64,000 nt of DNA from Acinetobacter halotolerans (GTDB lineage Bacteria; Pseudomonadota; Gammaproteobacteria; Pseudomonadales; Moraxellaceae), in the NCBI RefSeq assembly GCF_004208515.1, contig NZ_SGIM01000011.1, positions 62,001-126,000 of the forward strand, given 5' to 3'. Under the pieces are notes generated by a model. It searched no databases, had not been told where the DNA came from, and worked only from the letters and a program-made list of their open reading frames with translations. Position 1 is the stretch's first letter; each line of letters begins with the position of its first letter. The translations under genes were made by a program, and so were the position numbers. Of the stretch, positions 45,613-54,378 are shown piece by piece.

Positions 45613-45629
45613 TGTGTAAAAAATACACA
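45613..45629. promoter_or_regulatory. Dyad at the cpaA transcription start
   Basis: The inverted repeat TGTGTA-AAAAA-TACACA sits between the candidate promoter and the AAAAGG ribosome-binding site. It could be an operator, or a small hairpin at the mRNA 5' end. Confidence 0.45.
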
Positions 45630-45644
45630 AAAAAGGACTTATAA

Positions 45645-47423
45645 ATGAAATTTGGACTCAAAGCGATTTGTTTGGCTGGTGTGCTTGTAACAACAGCTGT
45701 ATATGCTTCAACGACATTATCTCCAAACCAGATTAACAATAGTGGCAGTATCCCAAGCGGTCATGCTGATTTAAAATTTGTTTTATCTAATGGAAATTGG
45801 GTAAAAAATATATATTTGCCAAACACTGCCAATCACCAAGATAAGATTACGATTCAATCAAGTGCTGGTTGGAAAAGTTATTTGGATACCTCCAATACCA
45901 ATTTGCCAATTGAAGTACTTGAAATTCAAAGTGGTGACACCTTCCAGTTTGTATATGATGCAAATCTAAAAAAATGGGTAACTCAGCTTGCAGCCATTAG
46001 CCCAACCACTAATGCACAATTTGAAGAAATCGCCCTGAACAATACGAAATTGCAACGTATTCTACTGGCTGATGGTAAGTGGGCGAAAACGATCGCACTA
46101 CCATCAAATGTTAATGATGGTACTCTCGTGCAAATTACCTCTACTGCGACGTACCCTTCAGAAATCTCTAAAACTAATTTACTGTTTCCGAGTAGCTTCA
46201 ACCTTACGCAAGGAAGTGAATACTGGTTGAAATACAATGCTGCATTGCAGAAGTGGGTACCTGAATTTATTAAACCTGTAAAAATTAATGTAAAAGACAT
46301 TGGTGCAAGTTTGACTACGGTAACTGCTCCAGTGACAGAAATTAACTTTGCAGATGCAAATTGGGTGCCTAATTTCACCTTGCCGACTACTGCGAATGAT
46401 CGTGACCGCATTTGGATAAAATCAACTGCAACTTGGTCTGCAAAAATTAATAATACCAACATCAGTAGTGATGCGACTTTAACACTTAAAAAGGGTGATC
46501 AATACGAGTTCATGTTTGTGAGTGATAAAGGGCATTGGGTATTAATGTCTGCACCAACCAAAGTGATAGAAGCAAATGGCAGTATTGCATCAGTTTTACC
46601 AAATATGACTGAGCCAACATTGAAAGTCAGAATTTCCAATACTAATTGGAGACAAACAATCAATTTGCCTACAAGCGCACGGGTGGGTGATAAAGTCATC
46701 TTATCGTCAACAGCGGATACAGATAGTTTTGTTTTGGCTACAAATGGCTTGTCGACTACGATTAAGAATGGCGAGAACCGTCGTTTTATCTTTACTAGTC
46801 AAGGTTGGACTATCGATAGTCATACCATCGATATGTTATTCGTTAATAGTCCTGAAGTAACTGCAATCATAGGAGAAAGCGCTGCAAAACTCCGTTTGAT
46901 TGAAGGATTGAATTTAACCAATGTTACGGCTGAAAATTCATCTGCTAAGTTTTATTTGAGGCAAACTGGATACATCACTTATAAGATGCCAGCTTCAACA
47001 TTATTAGATGCAATTTATGTGGGGCGTTCTGATACAACTGTGCAAAATGAACGAAAACGAGTTTTGGCGGATGGCGTGTATTATCAGGGGAATGAACCTG
47101 GAGCTGGTGGTTGTGGTTGGGCGTGGATTAATGCAAGTTACTACAATATGATTGGTGCTAATGATATTGCTGGCTGCTCGGTTGCAGCTATGCGTCATGA
47201 GGTAGGTCATAATTTGGGTATATATCATAATGACTCTACCAATATAGGTTCGGGTTTTGCTCATCCATTAGGTAGTACAGCATTGGGTGGAAACAATCTG
47301 AATTTTTATTCTAGTCCGTATTTGTATAATCCTAAATATGGTGTACGTTTGGGTGAAGAAGGTAAAAAAGATGCAGTCAGCGTGATTAACGCTACTGCAG
47401 TCCGAATTTCACAATACCATTAA
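45645..47423 (+). CDS. cpaA: Secreted metallo-endopeptidase CpaA
   Basis: A 592-residue secreted zinc protease. The signal peptide ends near AVYA-STT (residue 21). Four repeats of about 70 residues follow (about 41-112, 131-196, 220-290, 312-380), each with an NW or KW and an LP-x-N/T-x pattern, e.g. GNWVKNIYLP and ANWVPNFTLP. The metzincin motif is HEVGHNLGIYH (518-528). In Acinetobacter CpaA is a type II secretion substrate that cleaves O-glycosylated coagulation proteins, its repeats surrounding the catalytic domain. The gene is directly followed by its chaperone gene. Confidence 0.92.
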   Translation: MKFGLKAICLAGVLVTTAVYASTTLSPNQINNSGSIPSGHADLKFVLSNGNWVKNIYLPNTANHQDKITIQSSAGWKSYLDTSNTNLPIEVLEIQSGDTFQFVYDANLKKWVTQLAAISPTTNAQFEEIALNNTKLQRILLADGKWAKTIALPSNVNDGTLVQITSTATYPSEISKTNLLFPSSFNLTQGSEYWLKYNAALQKWVPEFIKPVKINVKDIGASLTTVTAPVTEINFADANWVPNFTLPTTANDRDRIWIKSTATWSAKINNTNISSDATLTLKKGDQYEFMFVSDKGHWVLMSAPTKVIEANGSIASVLPNMTEPTLKVRISNTNWRQTINLPTSARVGDKVILSSTADTDSFVLATNGLSTTIKNGENRRFIFTSQGWTIDSHTIDMLFVNSPEVTAIIGESAAKLRLIEGLNLTNVTAENSSAKFYLRQTGYITYKMPASTLLDAIYVGRSDTTVQNERKRVLADGVYYQGNEPGAGGCGWAWINASYYNMIGANDIAGCSVAAMRHEVGHNLGIYHNDSTNIGSGFAHPLGSTALGGNNLNFYSSPYLYNPKYGVRLGEEGKKDAVSVINATAVRISQYH

Positions 47424-47437
47424 GTGATTTCTTGAGC

Positions 47438-48064
47438 ATGAAGCATTCAAAAATTATTTTTCTACTTGCAATCACGTTCATCGTGATTGCAGGTTTAATT
47501 TTCTTTTTAAAGCCAGATCATGTTGCTGCATCCACGCAAGATGATGCCTCAACAAAAATAAAGTCATCTGTTCAAGAGCTTTCTGTTTTTCCGAGAGAAA
47601 ATTTAAATCTTTCTAAATCGGAATTGGAAACAGCTGTAAAAGAAACGGTTCTATTTCATGAAATACAAGATGATGATTTGAAAGTGAGTAGTGCATTACC
47701 TTTGTCGAAAAGCGGTAAAGGAATGGCTGTTCGTTACAACCAAAACATTATTGAGACCAAAAAAGTCGGAGACATTGTTAAGTTTCAAATGCTTGAATAT
47801 GGAATAAATCGTAGCGGTGAAATTGTTGAAATTGAAAAAGTGGATGATGATATTTTGCGCTGGCATGGTCGTTTTCAACAAGGAAGCCCTGAACGAAATT
47901 TCTTTACCATTACTCAAAGTCAAAAAGATCAATATACGATTATTCAGATTTACAGCGATAAAGGCAACTATACCGCTGAAATCAAAAATGGTCAGGGTGT
48001 TGTACAGAGTATGGACGAAGGCGTTGAAGATCATGAGTTGCATGCACATGATCATGAACACTAA
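47438..48064 (+). CDS. cpaB: Membrane-anchored secretion chaperone CpaB
   Basis: A 208-residue protein with one N-terminal transmembrane helix (about 6-22) and a periplasmic domain. CpaB binds CpaA, stabilises it before export and is required for its secretion by the type II system. Identification rests on position directly after cpaA, size and topology. The tail is His/Asp/Glu-rich (HELHAHDHEH), perhaps metal-binding. Start ATG 47438 is 14 bases after cpaA; a TTG at 47432 is an alternative. Its stop codon overlaps that of the convergent regulator gene. Confidence 0.88.
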   Translation: MKHSKIIFLLAITFIVIAGLIFFLKPDHVAASTQDDASTKIKSSVQELSVFPRENLNLSKSELETAVKETVLFHEIQDDDLKVSSALPLSKSGKGMAVRYNQNIIETKKVGDIVKFQMLEYGINRSGEIVEIEKVDDDILRWHGRFQQGSPERNFFTITQSQKDQYTIIQIYSDKGNYTAEIKNGQGVVQSMDEGVEDHELHAHDHEH

Positions 48065-48648
48065 GTTTCAGCAGATAACTCTGCACGTATTATGATTTCA
48101 GTATGACGCTTGAAATCTGCTTCATTGAGTCCATTGAGTCCTAGTTTATAAATCCCTTCGAGACCGCACACAAATGCAATCAAACGCCAAGCAATGTCTT
48201 GGCTGTTTGATTCAAATTTAAACTCGCCTTGAGTTTTGCCTTGATCAATCATTTTAACGATTGATTTATGCCAGTCTTGCATCGCAATGTTATAGGCATT
48301 TTTTATTTCTTGATCTTGATCAATTAACACTTCTGCTTCATTCCAAAGTCGAAGGTAAGGTTGAATCTGTTCGATGTTTTCACAACCAAGTAGTAAAGAT
48401 AGGCGTTGTAAGGAATTCACGGTATCGACTTGATTTTCAATTTCATCGAGCTGTTGCATCAGTTTGATAAAAGCTTCTGCTTTTAAATGTGAATTTGACG
48501 AAAAGTGATGATGGACTTGTCCAGTAGAGGTTTGTGCCTCAGTTGCAATACGCCGAACCGTCATTGCTGAAAATCCTTCGTTTAAAGCAACCTGCATTGC
48601 TGCCTGCAAAATCATTTCACGACGTTGTTCTCGATTTAAATAAGCCAT
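48061..48648 (-). CDS. amvR: TetR-family repressor of the divergent efflux pump (AmvR/SmvR-like)
   Basis: A 195-residue TetR-type regulator. The helix-turn-helix (about 22-48, MTVRRIATEAQTSTGQVHHHF) is followed by a helical ligand domain. It is divergent from the SmvA/AmvA-type pump, and the 126-base gap holds two copies of a TetR-like palindrome. Start ATG 48648 follows TTTGGAAAA; an upstream in-frame start would place coding sequence close to the operators and is rejected. It probably represses amvA and itself until a cationic biocide or dye binds. Confidence 0.87.
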   Translation of the reverse strand: MAYLNREQRREMILQAAMQVALNEGFSAMTVRRIATEAQTSTGQVHHHFSSNSHLKAEAFIKLMQQLDEIENQVDTVNSLQRLSLLLGCENIEQIQPYLRLWNEAEVLIDQDQEIKNAYNIAMQDWHKSIVKMIDQGKTQGEFKFESNSQDIAWRLIAFVCGLEGIYKLGLNGLNEADFKRHTEIIIRAELSAET

Positions 48649-48706
48649 TTTTCCAAACCTGATGAGCTGTGTCACAACCAGCAACAAAGTAACTTAAATT
48701 TTAAAA

Positions 48707-48722
48707 TTGGACAAGTGTTCAA
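48707..48722. promoter_or_regulatory. AmvR operator, copy 1
   Basis: TTGGACAAGTGTTCAA, an imperfect palindrome of the form TTGNACA-N2-TGTNCAA covering the -35 box of amvA. Confidence 0.75.
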
Positions 48723-48735
48723 TTTTGATTATAAT
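48707..48735 (+). promoter_or_regulatory. amvA promoter
   Basis: TTGGAC (48707-48712), a 17-base spacer and TATAAT (48730-48735), close to consensus. The -35 box is inside operator copy 1. Confidence 0.8.
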
Positions 48736-48744
48736 AGCAACAAC

Positions 48745-48760
48745 TTGAACATCTGTCCAA
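48745..48760. promoter_or_regulatory. AmvR operator, copy 2
   Basis: TTGAACATCTGTCCAA, which is copy 1 in the opposite orientation with 14 of 16 bases conserved. It is centred 38 bases downstream, at the start of the amvA transcript and just before the AGAGG ribosome-binding site. Confidence 0.75.
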
Positions 48761-48774
48761 ATTTAGAGGCATTT

Positions 48775-50265
48775 ATGTCACGCAAGTGGTTAATTCTTGC
48801 AATCGTTGTATTGATCTATCTCCCAGTTTCCATCGATGCAACCGTTTTACATGTCGCGACACCTACATTGAGTGAGTCGCTTTCTTTATCAGCAAATGAA
48901 CTGCTATGGATTATCGATATCTATTCATTGGTCATGGCGGGACTTATTTTACCGATGGGTGCACTGGGCGACCGCATCGGTTTTAAACGTTTGATGATCA
49001 TCGGCGGCATTTTATTTGGTCTCGCATCATTAGCGGCTGCATTTTCCTCAACAGCATGGGCATTGATTGGTTCACGTGCTTTATTGGCTGTTGGCGCGGC
49101 AATGATTTTGCCTGCAACTTTATCGGCAGTTCGGAATACTTTCCTCGATGAAAAACAACGTAACTTTGCTTTGGGTATTTGGGCGACTGTAGGCGGTGGC
49201 GGTGCAGCTTTTGGTCCATTGGTTGGTGGTTTTTTACTGGAGCATTTTCATTGGGGTGCAGTATTCTTGATTAATGTGCCGATTGTGTTGTTTGTTTTGG
49301 TATTGGCTGCTTATGTCGTGCCTAAGCAAGCAGGGCAACCAAAGCAAAGTCTGAACTTATTACAGGCCATTGTTCTCGTGGTCGCAATCCTGAGTATGAT
49401 TTATGCGATTAAATCTGCCATGCATGGAGGTTCAATTGGGGCAATTTTAATCTTTGTCGTCGGCTTGGGTTTATTGATTGGCTTTGTTCGTAAACAATTA
49501 ACATCAACTTCGCCGATGATTGATATTCAGTTGTTTAAGCATCCCGTGATTGCCACAGGTGTGGTGATGGCGATTGTTTCAATGATGGCTTTAGTTGGGT
49601 TTGAGTTGCTCATCTCCCAAGAGCTTCAGTTCGTCTATCAACTCTCACCACTCGCAGCAGGCGCGTTTATTTTACCATTCATGGTTGCGATTAGTCTGGG
49701 TGGTCCAATCGCAAGTCTACTGGTAAATCGCTATGGTTTACGATCAGTTGCATCTTTTGGGATGTTGATGAGTGCAATCAGTTTGTGGGGGCTAGCAAAT
49801 ACTGATTTTATGCAAGCACAAATACAAGCGTGGGCTTGGATGGTGGTATTAGGTTTGAGTGTAGAAATTGCTTTACTTGCTTCAACCTCAGCGATTATGT
49901 CTTCGGTTCCGCCAAGTAAGGCGACAGCAGCAGGTGCGATTGAAGGAATGGCGTATGAGCTAGGTGCTGGTTTGGGTATCGCATTTTTCGGGTTGATGCT
50001 CTCGTGGTTCTATGCAAATTCGATCGTGATACCAAGCAATTTACCTCATCATTTGCTAGAACAAACCAGCAGTTCTATTGGTGAGGCGATTCAAGCTAGT
50101 AAACAATTACAGCCAGTGGTGGCTGAAAACGTCATTCAGGCGGCGAAACAAGCTTTTAGCCAATCACATCGCTCGGTCTTGACTGTTGCTGCATTCCTTT
50201 TCTTGGTACTCACCATATTTATTTGGTTCGCTTTGCCGAAAAAAGTAGTCACAGTTGAAGGATAG
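48775..50265 (+). CDS. amvA: MFS multidrug/biocide efflux pump, DHA2 family (AmvA/SmvA)
   Basis: A 496-residue inner-membrane drug:H+ antiporter with about 14 helices. It has the DHA2 motifs DATVLHVATPTLS (helix 1), GALGDRIGFKRLM (motif A) and GIWATVGGGGAAFGPLVGG (motif C). The N-terminal sequence closely follows SmvA of enterobacteria and AmvA of Acinetobacter, which export quaternary ammonium compounds, dyes, chlorhexidine and some macrolides. Start ATG 48775 follows AGAGG; the longer upstream frame would run across the operators. Regulation by the divergent TetR gene is strongly implied. Confidence 0.92.
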   Translation: MSRKWLILAIVVLIYLPVSIDATVLHVATPTLSESLSLSANELLWIIDIYSLVMAGLILPMGALGDRIGFKRLMIIGGILFGLASLAAAFSSTAWALIGSRALLAVGAAMILPATLSAVRNTFLDEKQRNFALGIWATVGGGGAAFGPLVGGFLLEHFHWGAVFLINVPIVLFVLVLAAYVVPKQAGQPKQSLNLLQAIVLVVAILSMIYAIKSAMHGGSIGAILIFVVGLGLLIGFVRKQLTSTSPMIDIQLFKHPVIATGVVMAIVSMMALVGFELLISQELQFVYQLSPLAAGAFILPFMVAISLGGPIASLLVNRYGLRSVASFGMLMSAISLWGLANTDFMQAQIQAWAWMVVLGLSVEIALLASTSAIMSSVPPSKATAAGAIEGMAYELGAGLGIAFFGLMLSWFYANSIVIPSNLPHHLLEQTSSSIGEAIQASKQLQPVVAENVIQAAKQAFSQSHRSVLTVAAFLFLVLTIFIWFALPKKVVTVEG

Positions 50266-50273
50266 ATTTTATC

Positions 50274-50306
50274 CCCCTCATTCAAATCAAGCATCTGGAT
50301 GAGGGG
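50274..50306 (+). terminator. Hairpin after amvA
   Basis: A perfect 8-base stem CCCCTCAT/ATGAGGGG with a 17-base loop, just after the stop codon. No T-run follows, so its role as terminator is uncertain. Confidence 0.4.
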
Positions 50307-50341
50307 AAATGTATGTGAAAACAAAGTTGCTCGTACTTTAT

Positions 50342-51031
50342 TTATGCAGTGAGCATTTTCTTTGATTGCGTTGTTGTTAGCTCGGATACAAGTTTTTCAA
50401 TTTTTTGCTTTGCGCTGAGTATTGAGCCTTCATGTCTATTGTCGCCAAATTCCTGATATTCAGAGCGAATTTCGAAGAATTGATCCACACCTAAATAATG
50501 ACTGAGTACTTTGATGTGGGTGCCAAGATGATTCATGTGCTCCCTGATTCCTCCTTCACCAAAACCAAATTCTCCGCATGAACTGAGTAAAATTAAAGTC
50601 TTATTTGAAAATATCGGTTCAAGCGGAAAATCACCTCTAGCTAAGTCAAAAGTAAAGGTTTTATTGATTCGTATCACCTGATCAAACCATGCTTTTAGCG
50701 CAGCAGGCATGCCGTAATTATACATTGGTGTGGTGATCAAGATGATATCGGCTCTTGCAACTTCATCAATATATTGATCAGATTCTGCCAGTAACACTCT
50801 ATGTGCTTCAGTACGTTTGGACGCTGGTGTAAATACCGCTTCAAGCCATTTTTGCGAAACAAAGTTTGGTGGTTGCGCTCCAAGATCTCGATGAATAATT
50901 TGATCGTGATGATGTTGATTTTTCCAATGTGCAAAAAAGTGTTGTCCTAACATTTTAGAAATGGAACTATGCTTTTCACCTTCACCGTAAAATGAACGGG
51001 CACTAGTATCAATATGTAGCAGGGTAGTCAT
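50342..51031 (-). CDS. FMN-dependent NADH-azoreductase / flavodoxin-fold quinone reductase
   Basis: A 229-residue flavodoxin-fold enzyme of the AcpD/AzoR family, which reduces quinones and azo dyes with NADH. FMN-binding segments are HIDTSARSFYGEGEKHS (about 5-21), TPMYNYGMPAALKAWFDQVIR (about 92-112) and SCGEFGFGEGG (about 139-149). It is divergent from a LysR gene, and the gap carries a clear dyad, so inducible expression is likely. Start ATG 51031 is preferred; a TTG 15 bases upstream is the alternative. Confidence 0.87.
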   Translation of the reverse strand: MTTLLHIDTSARSFYGEGEKHSSISKMLGQHFFAHWKNQHHHDQIIHRDLGAQPPNFVSQKWLEAVFTPASKRTEAHRVLLAESDQYIDEVARADIILITTPMYNYGMPAALKAWFDQVIRINKTFTFDLARGDFPLEPIFSNKTLILLSSCGEFGFGEGGIREHMNHLGTHIKVLSHYLGVDQFFEIRSEYQEFGDNRHEGSILSAKQKIEKLVSELTTTQSKKMLTA

Positions 51032-51112
51032 TTGAAATTTACTCAATCTTATAGAACATACTTTAGAGTTTGATGATTTGTGTAAGAGCTGACAAATGAC
51101 ATTATTTTTGTA

Positions 51113-51135
51113 TAAGATGAAATTTTCTCATCTTA
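51113..51135. promoter_or_regulatory. Candidate operator between the azoreductase and LysR genes
   Basis: A perfect dyad TAAGATGA-N7-TCATCTTA, 15 bases before the LysR start codon and 81 before the azoreductase start codon. It suits binding by the LysR protein, with autoregulation. Confidence 0.6.
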
Positions 51136-51150
51136 AGTAAGAAGTGCAGT

Positions 51151-52035
51151 ATGCTGAAGCGATTACCATCATTGAATAGTATAAAAGTGTTTGAAGCCAC
51201 TGCGCGCTTAAAAAGCTTTAAAGCTGCTGCACAAGAATTAAATGTATCGCCCACAGCGGTTTCACATCAAATCAGTGAGCTGGAAAAAGAGTTAGAAATA
51301 AAGCTATTTGTACGTGAATTTAGAACTGTAACGTTAACCGAAGCAGGTGAAAAGCTTGCAGAGGTCAGTACAAAAATGATCTCAGAATTAAAACAAACTT
51401 TGTCTGAATTAACAGTTAGTGCTAAGAAAATCACCATTAGCACCACAAATGCTTTTGCAGCAATGTGGTTGGTGCCACGACTAAATGACTTTAAAAATTT
51501 ACATCCCGATATTGATATACAAATTAAAGCAGATGATCAGGTGGTCGATATAAATCATGATTTAAGTATCGATATGGCGATTCGTTACGGTATAGCTGAT
51601 CTTAAAAATTCTCATGTTGTCGCGCTTGTAAAAGATACTTTTGGTTTATTTGCAACTCAACAATATTGGGCGAATCTCTCAGATCAATCTCAAATGAGAC
51701 TGTTTATGACTCAGTGGAAAAATGCAGATTTGTTAAAACATGATCACGCTGATTTCTTATCACAATTATTAGGACAAGAATATCCGAAGCCTGATTTTTT
51801 TGAGGATGAAAATCAGGTCATTCAGGCTGCTTTGGCTGGGTTGGGGGTTGCTGTGGTTAGTAAAATATTGGTGCAGCAATCTGTTGCACAGGGTTGGTTA
51901 TGTGAAAATGACTCTAGCCAAGTTGCTTGGGAAAGTCCGTTCAGCTATTACACCATACTGCCTAAGCGACATGTAGATCACAAGGGGCTACAGTCTTTTC
52001 AACAATGGCTTAAGCAGCAGTTTATTGGCGTTTAA
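51151..52035 (+). CDS. LysR-type regulator (GcvA-like)
   Basis: A 294-residue LysR regulator with an N-terminal winged helix (LPSLNSIKVFEATARLKSFKAAAQELNVSPTAVSHQI, about 5-41) and a C-terminal effector domain. The opening sequence is typical of the GcvA/AmpR subgroup. Divergence from the azoreductase gene suggests it controls that gene in response to a quinone or electrophile, which is inference only. Its stop codon overlaps the stop codon of the convergent maf gene by two bases (52033-52034). Confidence 0.9.
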   Translation: MLKRLPSLNSIKVFEATARLKSFKAAAQELNVSPTAVSHQISELEKELEIKLFVREFRTVTLTEAGEKLAEVSTKMISELKQTLSELTVSAKKITISTTNAFAAMWLVPRLNDFKNLHPDIDIQIKADDQVVDINHDLSIDMAIRYGIADLKNSHVVALVKDTFGLFATQQYWANLSDQSQMRLFMTQWKNADLLKHDHADFLSQLLGQEYPKPDFFEDENQVIQAALAGLGVAVVSKILVQQSVAQGWLCENDSSQVAWESPFSYYTILPKRHVDHKGLQSFQQWLKQQFIGV

Positions 52036-52625
52036 GGCACATTTACCCCAAACTGACGCAAAATTTTACACAGTTGAATCATGGGTAAGCCCATCAACGT
52101 GGTTTGGTCATCACCGATCATTTTTTCAAATAAGCTGATTCCCAAGCATTCGCATTTAAAACTACCGGCACAATGCAAAGGCTGATCTATTTCAATATAA
52201 CGTTCAATTTCAGCAAGCGTTAGTGTGCGAAATTTTACTTGGTAATGTTCAACCAGCGTGGTTTCATAACCTGATTGTGCGTGTTGAACACTTAAAGCAG
52301 TACTAAAGAAGACCGTATTACCTGAGTTGGCTTGTAGTTGTTGAATGGCATTTTCAACGGTTAAAGGTTTACCAATAAAGTCATAAGGTGCATGTTCGCG
52401 CCAAGCCACTTGATCAGAACCGATCACAATGGCATGGGGGTGTTGTGCAGCAATAACACGTGCCTTTTCATAAGCCAAACGTTTGGCCAGATCATCAGCA
52501 TGCATTTCACCATTTGCCGACTCATCGATATCAGGCGAAATACAGTGATAAGCCAAGCCTAAGCGATCCATGAGTGCTTTACGTGTTTGGCTGCTTGAAG
52601 CCAAAATAAGCTCAAACTGGTTCAT
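52032..52625 (-). CDS. maf: Maf family nucleoside triphosphate pyrophosphatase
   Basis: A 197-residue Maf-fold pyrophosphatase that removes modified nucleotides such as 7-methyl-GTP or TTP/UTP. N-terminal ILASSSQTRKALMDRLGL, the IVIGSDQVAW strand (catalytic Asp) and SFKCECLGISLFEKMIGDDQTTLMGLPM are family motifs. The serine-rich P-loop variant and C-terminal GLPM place it near the YceF subgroup. Its ATG overlaps the stop codon of the upstream DUF2237 gene by one base (TAATG), so the two are translationally coupled. Confidence 0.92.
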   Translation of the reverse strand: MNQFELILASSSQTRKALMDRLGLAYHCISPDIDESANGEMHADDLAKRLAYEKARVIAAQHPHAIVIGSDQVAWREHAPYDFIGKPLTVENAIQQLQANSGNTVFFSTALSVQHAQSGYETTLVEHYQVKFRTLTLAEIERYIEIDQPLHCAGSFKCECLGISLFEKMIGDDQTTLMGLPMIQLCKILRQFGVNVP

Positions 52626-53008
52626 TACACTGCGTATTCCACAAGGATATTGAGTGGTACATAGTGAAGCACTGCATTATGGCAGGCATTCAGTTTGATC
52701 GGTGGCGCTTGACCTGCTTCATAGGCTTCTACCCAGCGTGTCACACAGATACACCAGAAATCCCCAGGTTTGAGACCTGGGAAACTCATTTCTGGCAAAG
52801 GTGTGATCAGATCATTGCCGACTTTTTGGGAAAAATTTAAAAATTCAGAGGTCATTTGCACGCACATGGTGTGCTGACCTAAATCGGTAGTAGATGTGTG
52901 GCAGAAACCATTACGGAAGTAACCCGTAATTGGGTCATAACAACAACTGGCTAAAGGTTCGCCAAGTACGTTTAAACGATTAATTTTAGGATCTGGATGA
53001 ATAGACAT
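52625..53008 (-). CDS. DUF2237 family protein
   Basis: A 127-residue protein of the DUF2237 family, widespread in proteobacteria and plants and without a known activity. Conserved features seen are NVLGEPLASCCYDPITGYFRNGFC, GQHTMCVQMT, PGDFWCICVTRW and KLNACHNAVLHYVPL, including several conserved cysteines. It is translationally coupled to maf downstream. The partnership hints at a nucleotide-related or stress-related role, which is speculation. Confidence 0.88.
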   Translation of the reverse strand: MSIHPDPKINRLNVLGEPLASCCYDPITGYFRNGFCHTSTTDLGQHTMCVQMTSEFLNFSQKVGNDLITPLPEMSFPGLKPGDFWCICVTRWVEAYEAGQAPPIKLNACHNAVLHYVPLNILVEYAV

Positions 53009-53148
53009 AATAATAAAAAGATATAAAGACGAGAGTTATCATAATCAAAAGTGAGGCTTTCGACAGCTTTTCTACAAAAAAAACTCACCTTTATTTTTGA
53101 GAATCATTTAAAATTGTGCCGTTTTTAAAATCAATTAGAGAGCCATCC

Positions 53149-54339
53149 ATGAATTTCCAGCGCATGACTGACCTTGATTTAGCAGGTAAACGTGTTCTTA
53201 TTCGTGAAGACTTAAACGTTCCTGTAAAAAGTGGGGAAATTACTAGCGATGCACGTCTACGTGCAGCGTTGCCGACCATTCAAGCTGCTTTAGAAAAAGG
53301 CGCAGCGGTTATGGTGTTTTCTCACCTTGGTCGTCCTGTAGAGGGTGAGCCAAAACCTGAACAATCGCTTGCGCCAGTCGCTGCGTATTTAAGCAAAGCT
53401 TTAGGTCAAGACGTTAAATTATTGACTGACTATTTAGATGGCGTTGAAGTTGAAGCGGGCCAAGTTGTATTACTTGAAAACGTTCGTTTCAACCATGGCG
53501 AAAAGAAAAATAACGAAGAACTTGCAAAGAAATATGCTGCACTTTGTGATGTTTTCGTTATGGATGCATTTGGTACCGCGCATCGCGCAGAAGCTTCGAC
53601 TGAAGGCGCTGCTCGTTTTGCTCAAGTCGCTGCCGCTGGTCCTTTATTGGCTGCTGAGTTGGATGCTTTGGGTCGTGCTATGCAAACACCTGAAAAGCCA
53701 ATGGTGGCAATCGTTGCAGGTTCTAAAGTCTCAACGAAACTTGATGTATTAAATTCTTTGTCAACACTTTGTGATCAATTGATCGTTGGTGGCGGTATTG
53801 CAAATACATTCTTGGCTGCTGCCGGTTTCAATGTCGGTAAATCACTGTATGAAGCTGATTTGGTTGAAACTGCGAAACAAATTGCAGCAAAGGTAAGTGT
53901 TCCATTGCCAACTGATGTCGTAGTTGCTGATGCGAGTCAAATCAACTTTGATGATTTCTTAGGTTCTTTGGCCAATACTCAAGCTGTCGTGAAAAAAGTT
54001 GAAGATGTGACTGATACCGATATGATTCTGGATGTTGGTCCTGAAACTGCAAAAGCTTTTGCTGAAATCTTGAAATCTTCAAAAACCATTCTTTGGAATG
54101 GACCTGTGGGTGTCTTCGAGGTTGATCAATTTGGCGAAGGTACGAAAGCACTTTCACTTGCAATCGCAGAGTCAGCAGGTTTCTCAATCGCGGGTGGTGG
54201 TGACACACTTGCTGCAATTGATAAATATGCAGTTGCCGATCAAATTGGTTATATTTCAACAGGCGGTGGTGCATTCTTAGAATTTGTAGAAGGCAAAACT
54301 TTACCTGCTGTAGCTGTATTAATTGAGCGTGCTCAATAA
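53149..54339 (+). CDS. pgk: Phosphoglycerate kinase
   Basis: A 396-residue phosphoglycerate kinase of the glycolysis/gluconeogenesis pathway. Signatures are [36 protein letters not shown], the hinge region and the C-terminal nucleotide-binding GGGDTLAAI. Start ATG 53149 ([11 protein letters not shown]) gives the family length; an upstream ATG at 53116 would add 11 atypical residues. No gap or fba gene is next to it in the window. Confidence 0.97.
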   Translation: MNFQRMTDLDLAGKRVLIREDLNVPVKSGEITSDARLRAALPTIQAALEKGAAVMVFSHLGRPVEGEPKPEQSLAPVAAYLSKALGQDVKLLTDYLDGVEVEAGQVVLLENVRFNHGEKKNNEELAKKYAALCDVFVMDAFGTAHRAEASTEGAARFAQVAAAGPLLAAELDALGRAMQTPEKPMVAIVAGSKVSTKLDVLNSLSTLCDQLIVGGGIANTFLAAAGFNVGKSLYEADLVETAKQIAAKVSVPLPTDVVVADASQINFDDFLGSLANTQAVVKKVEDVTDTDMILDVGPETAKAFAEILKSSKTILWNGPVGVFEVDQFGEGTKALSLAIAESAGFSIAGGGDTLAAIDKYAVADQIGYISTGGGAFLEFVEGKTLPAVAVLIERAQ

Positions 54340-54378
54340 AGTTCTAATCTTTTGATTTATAACAGAAGATGAAAGAGG

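Noticed and set aside
48649-48774. Upstream starts extending amvR and amvA toward each other
   Set aside because: The longer amvA frame would run across the operators and promoter. The shorter starts have ribosome-binding sites and match family N-termini.
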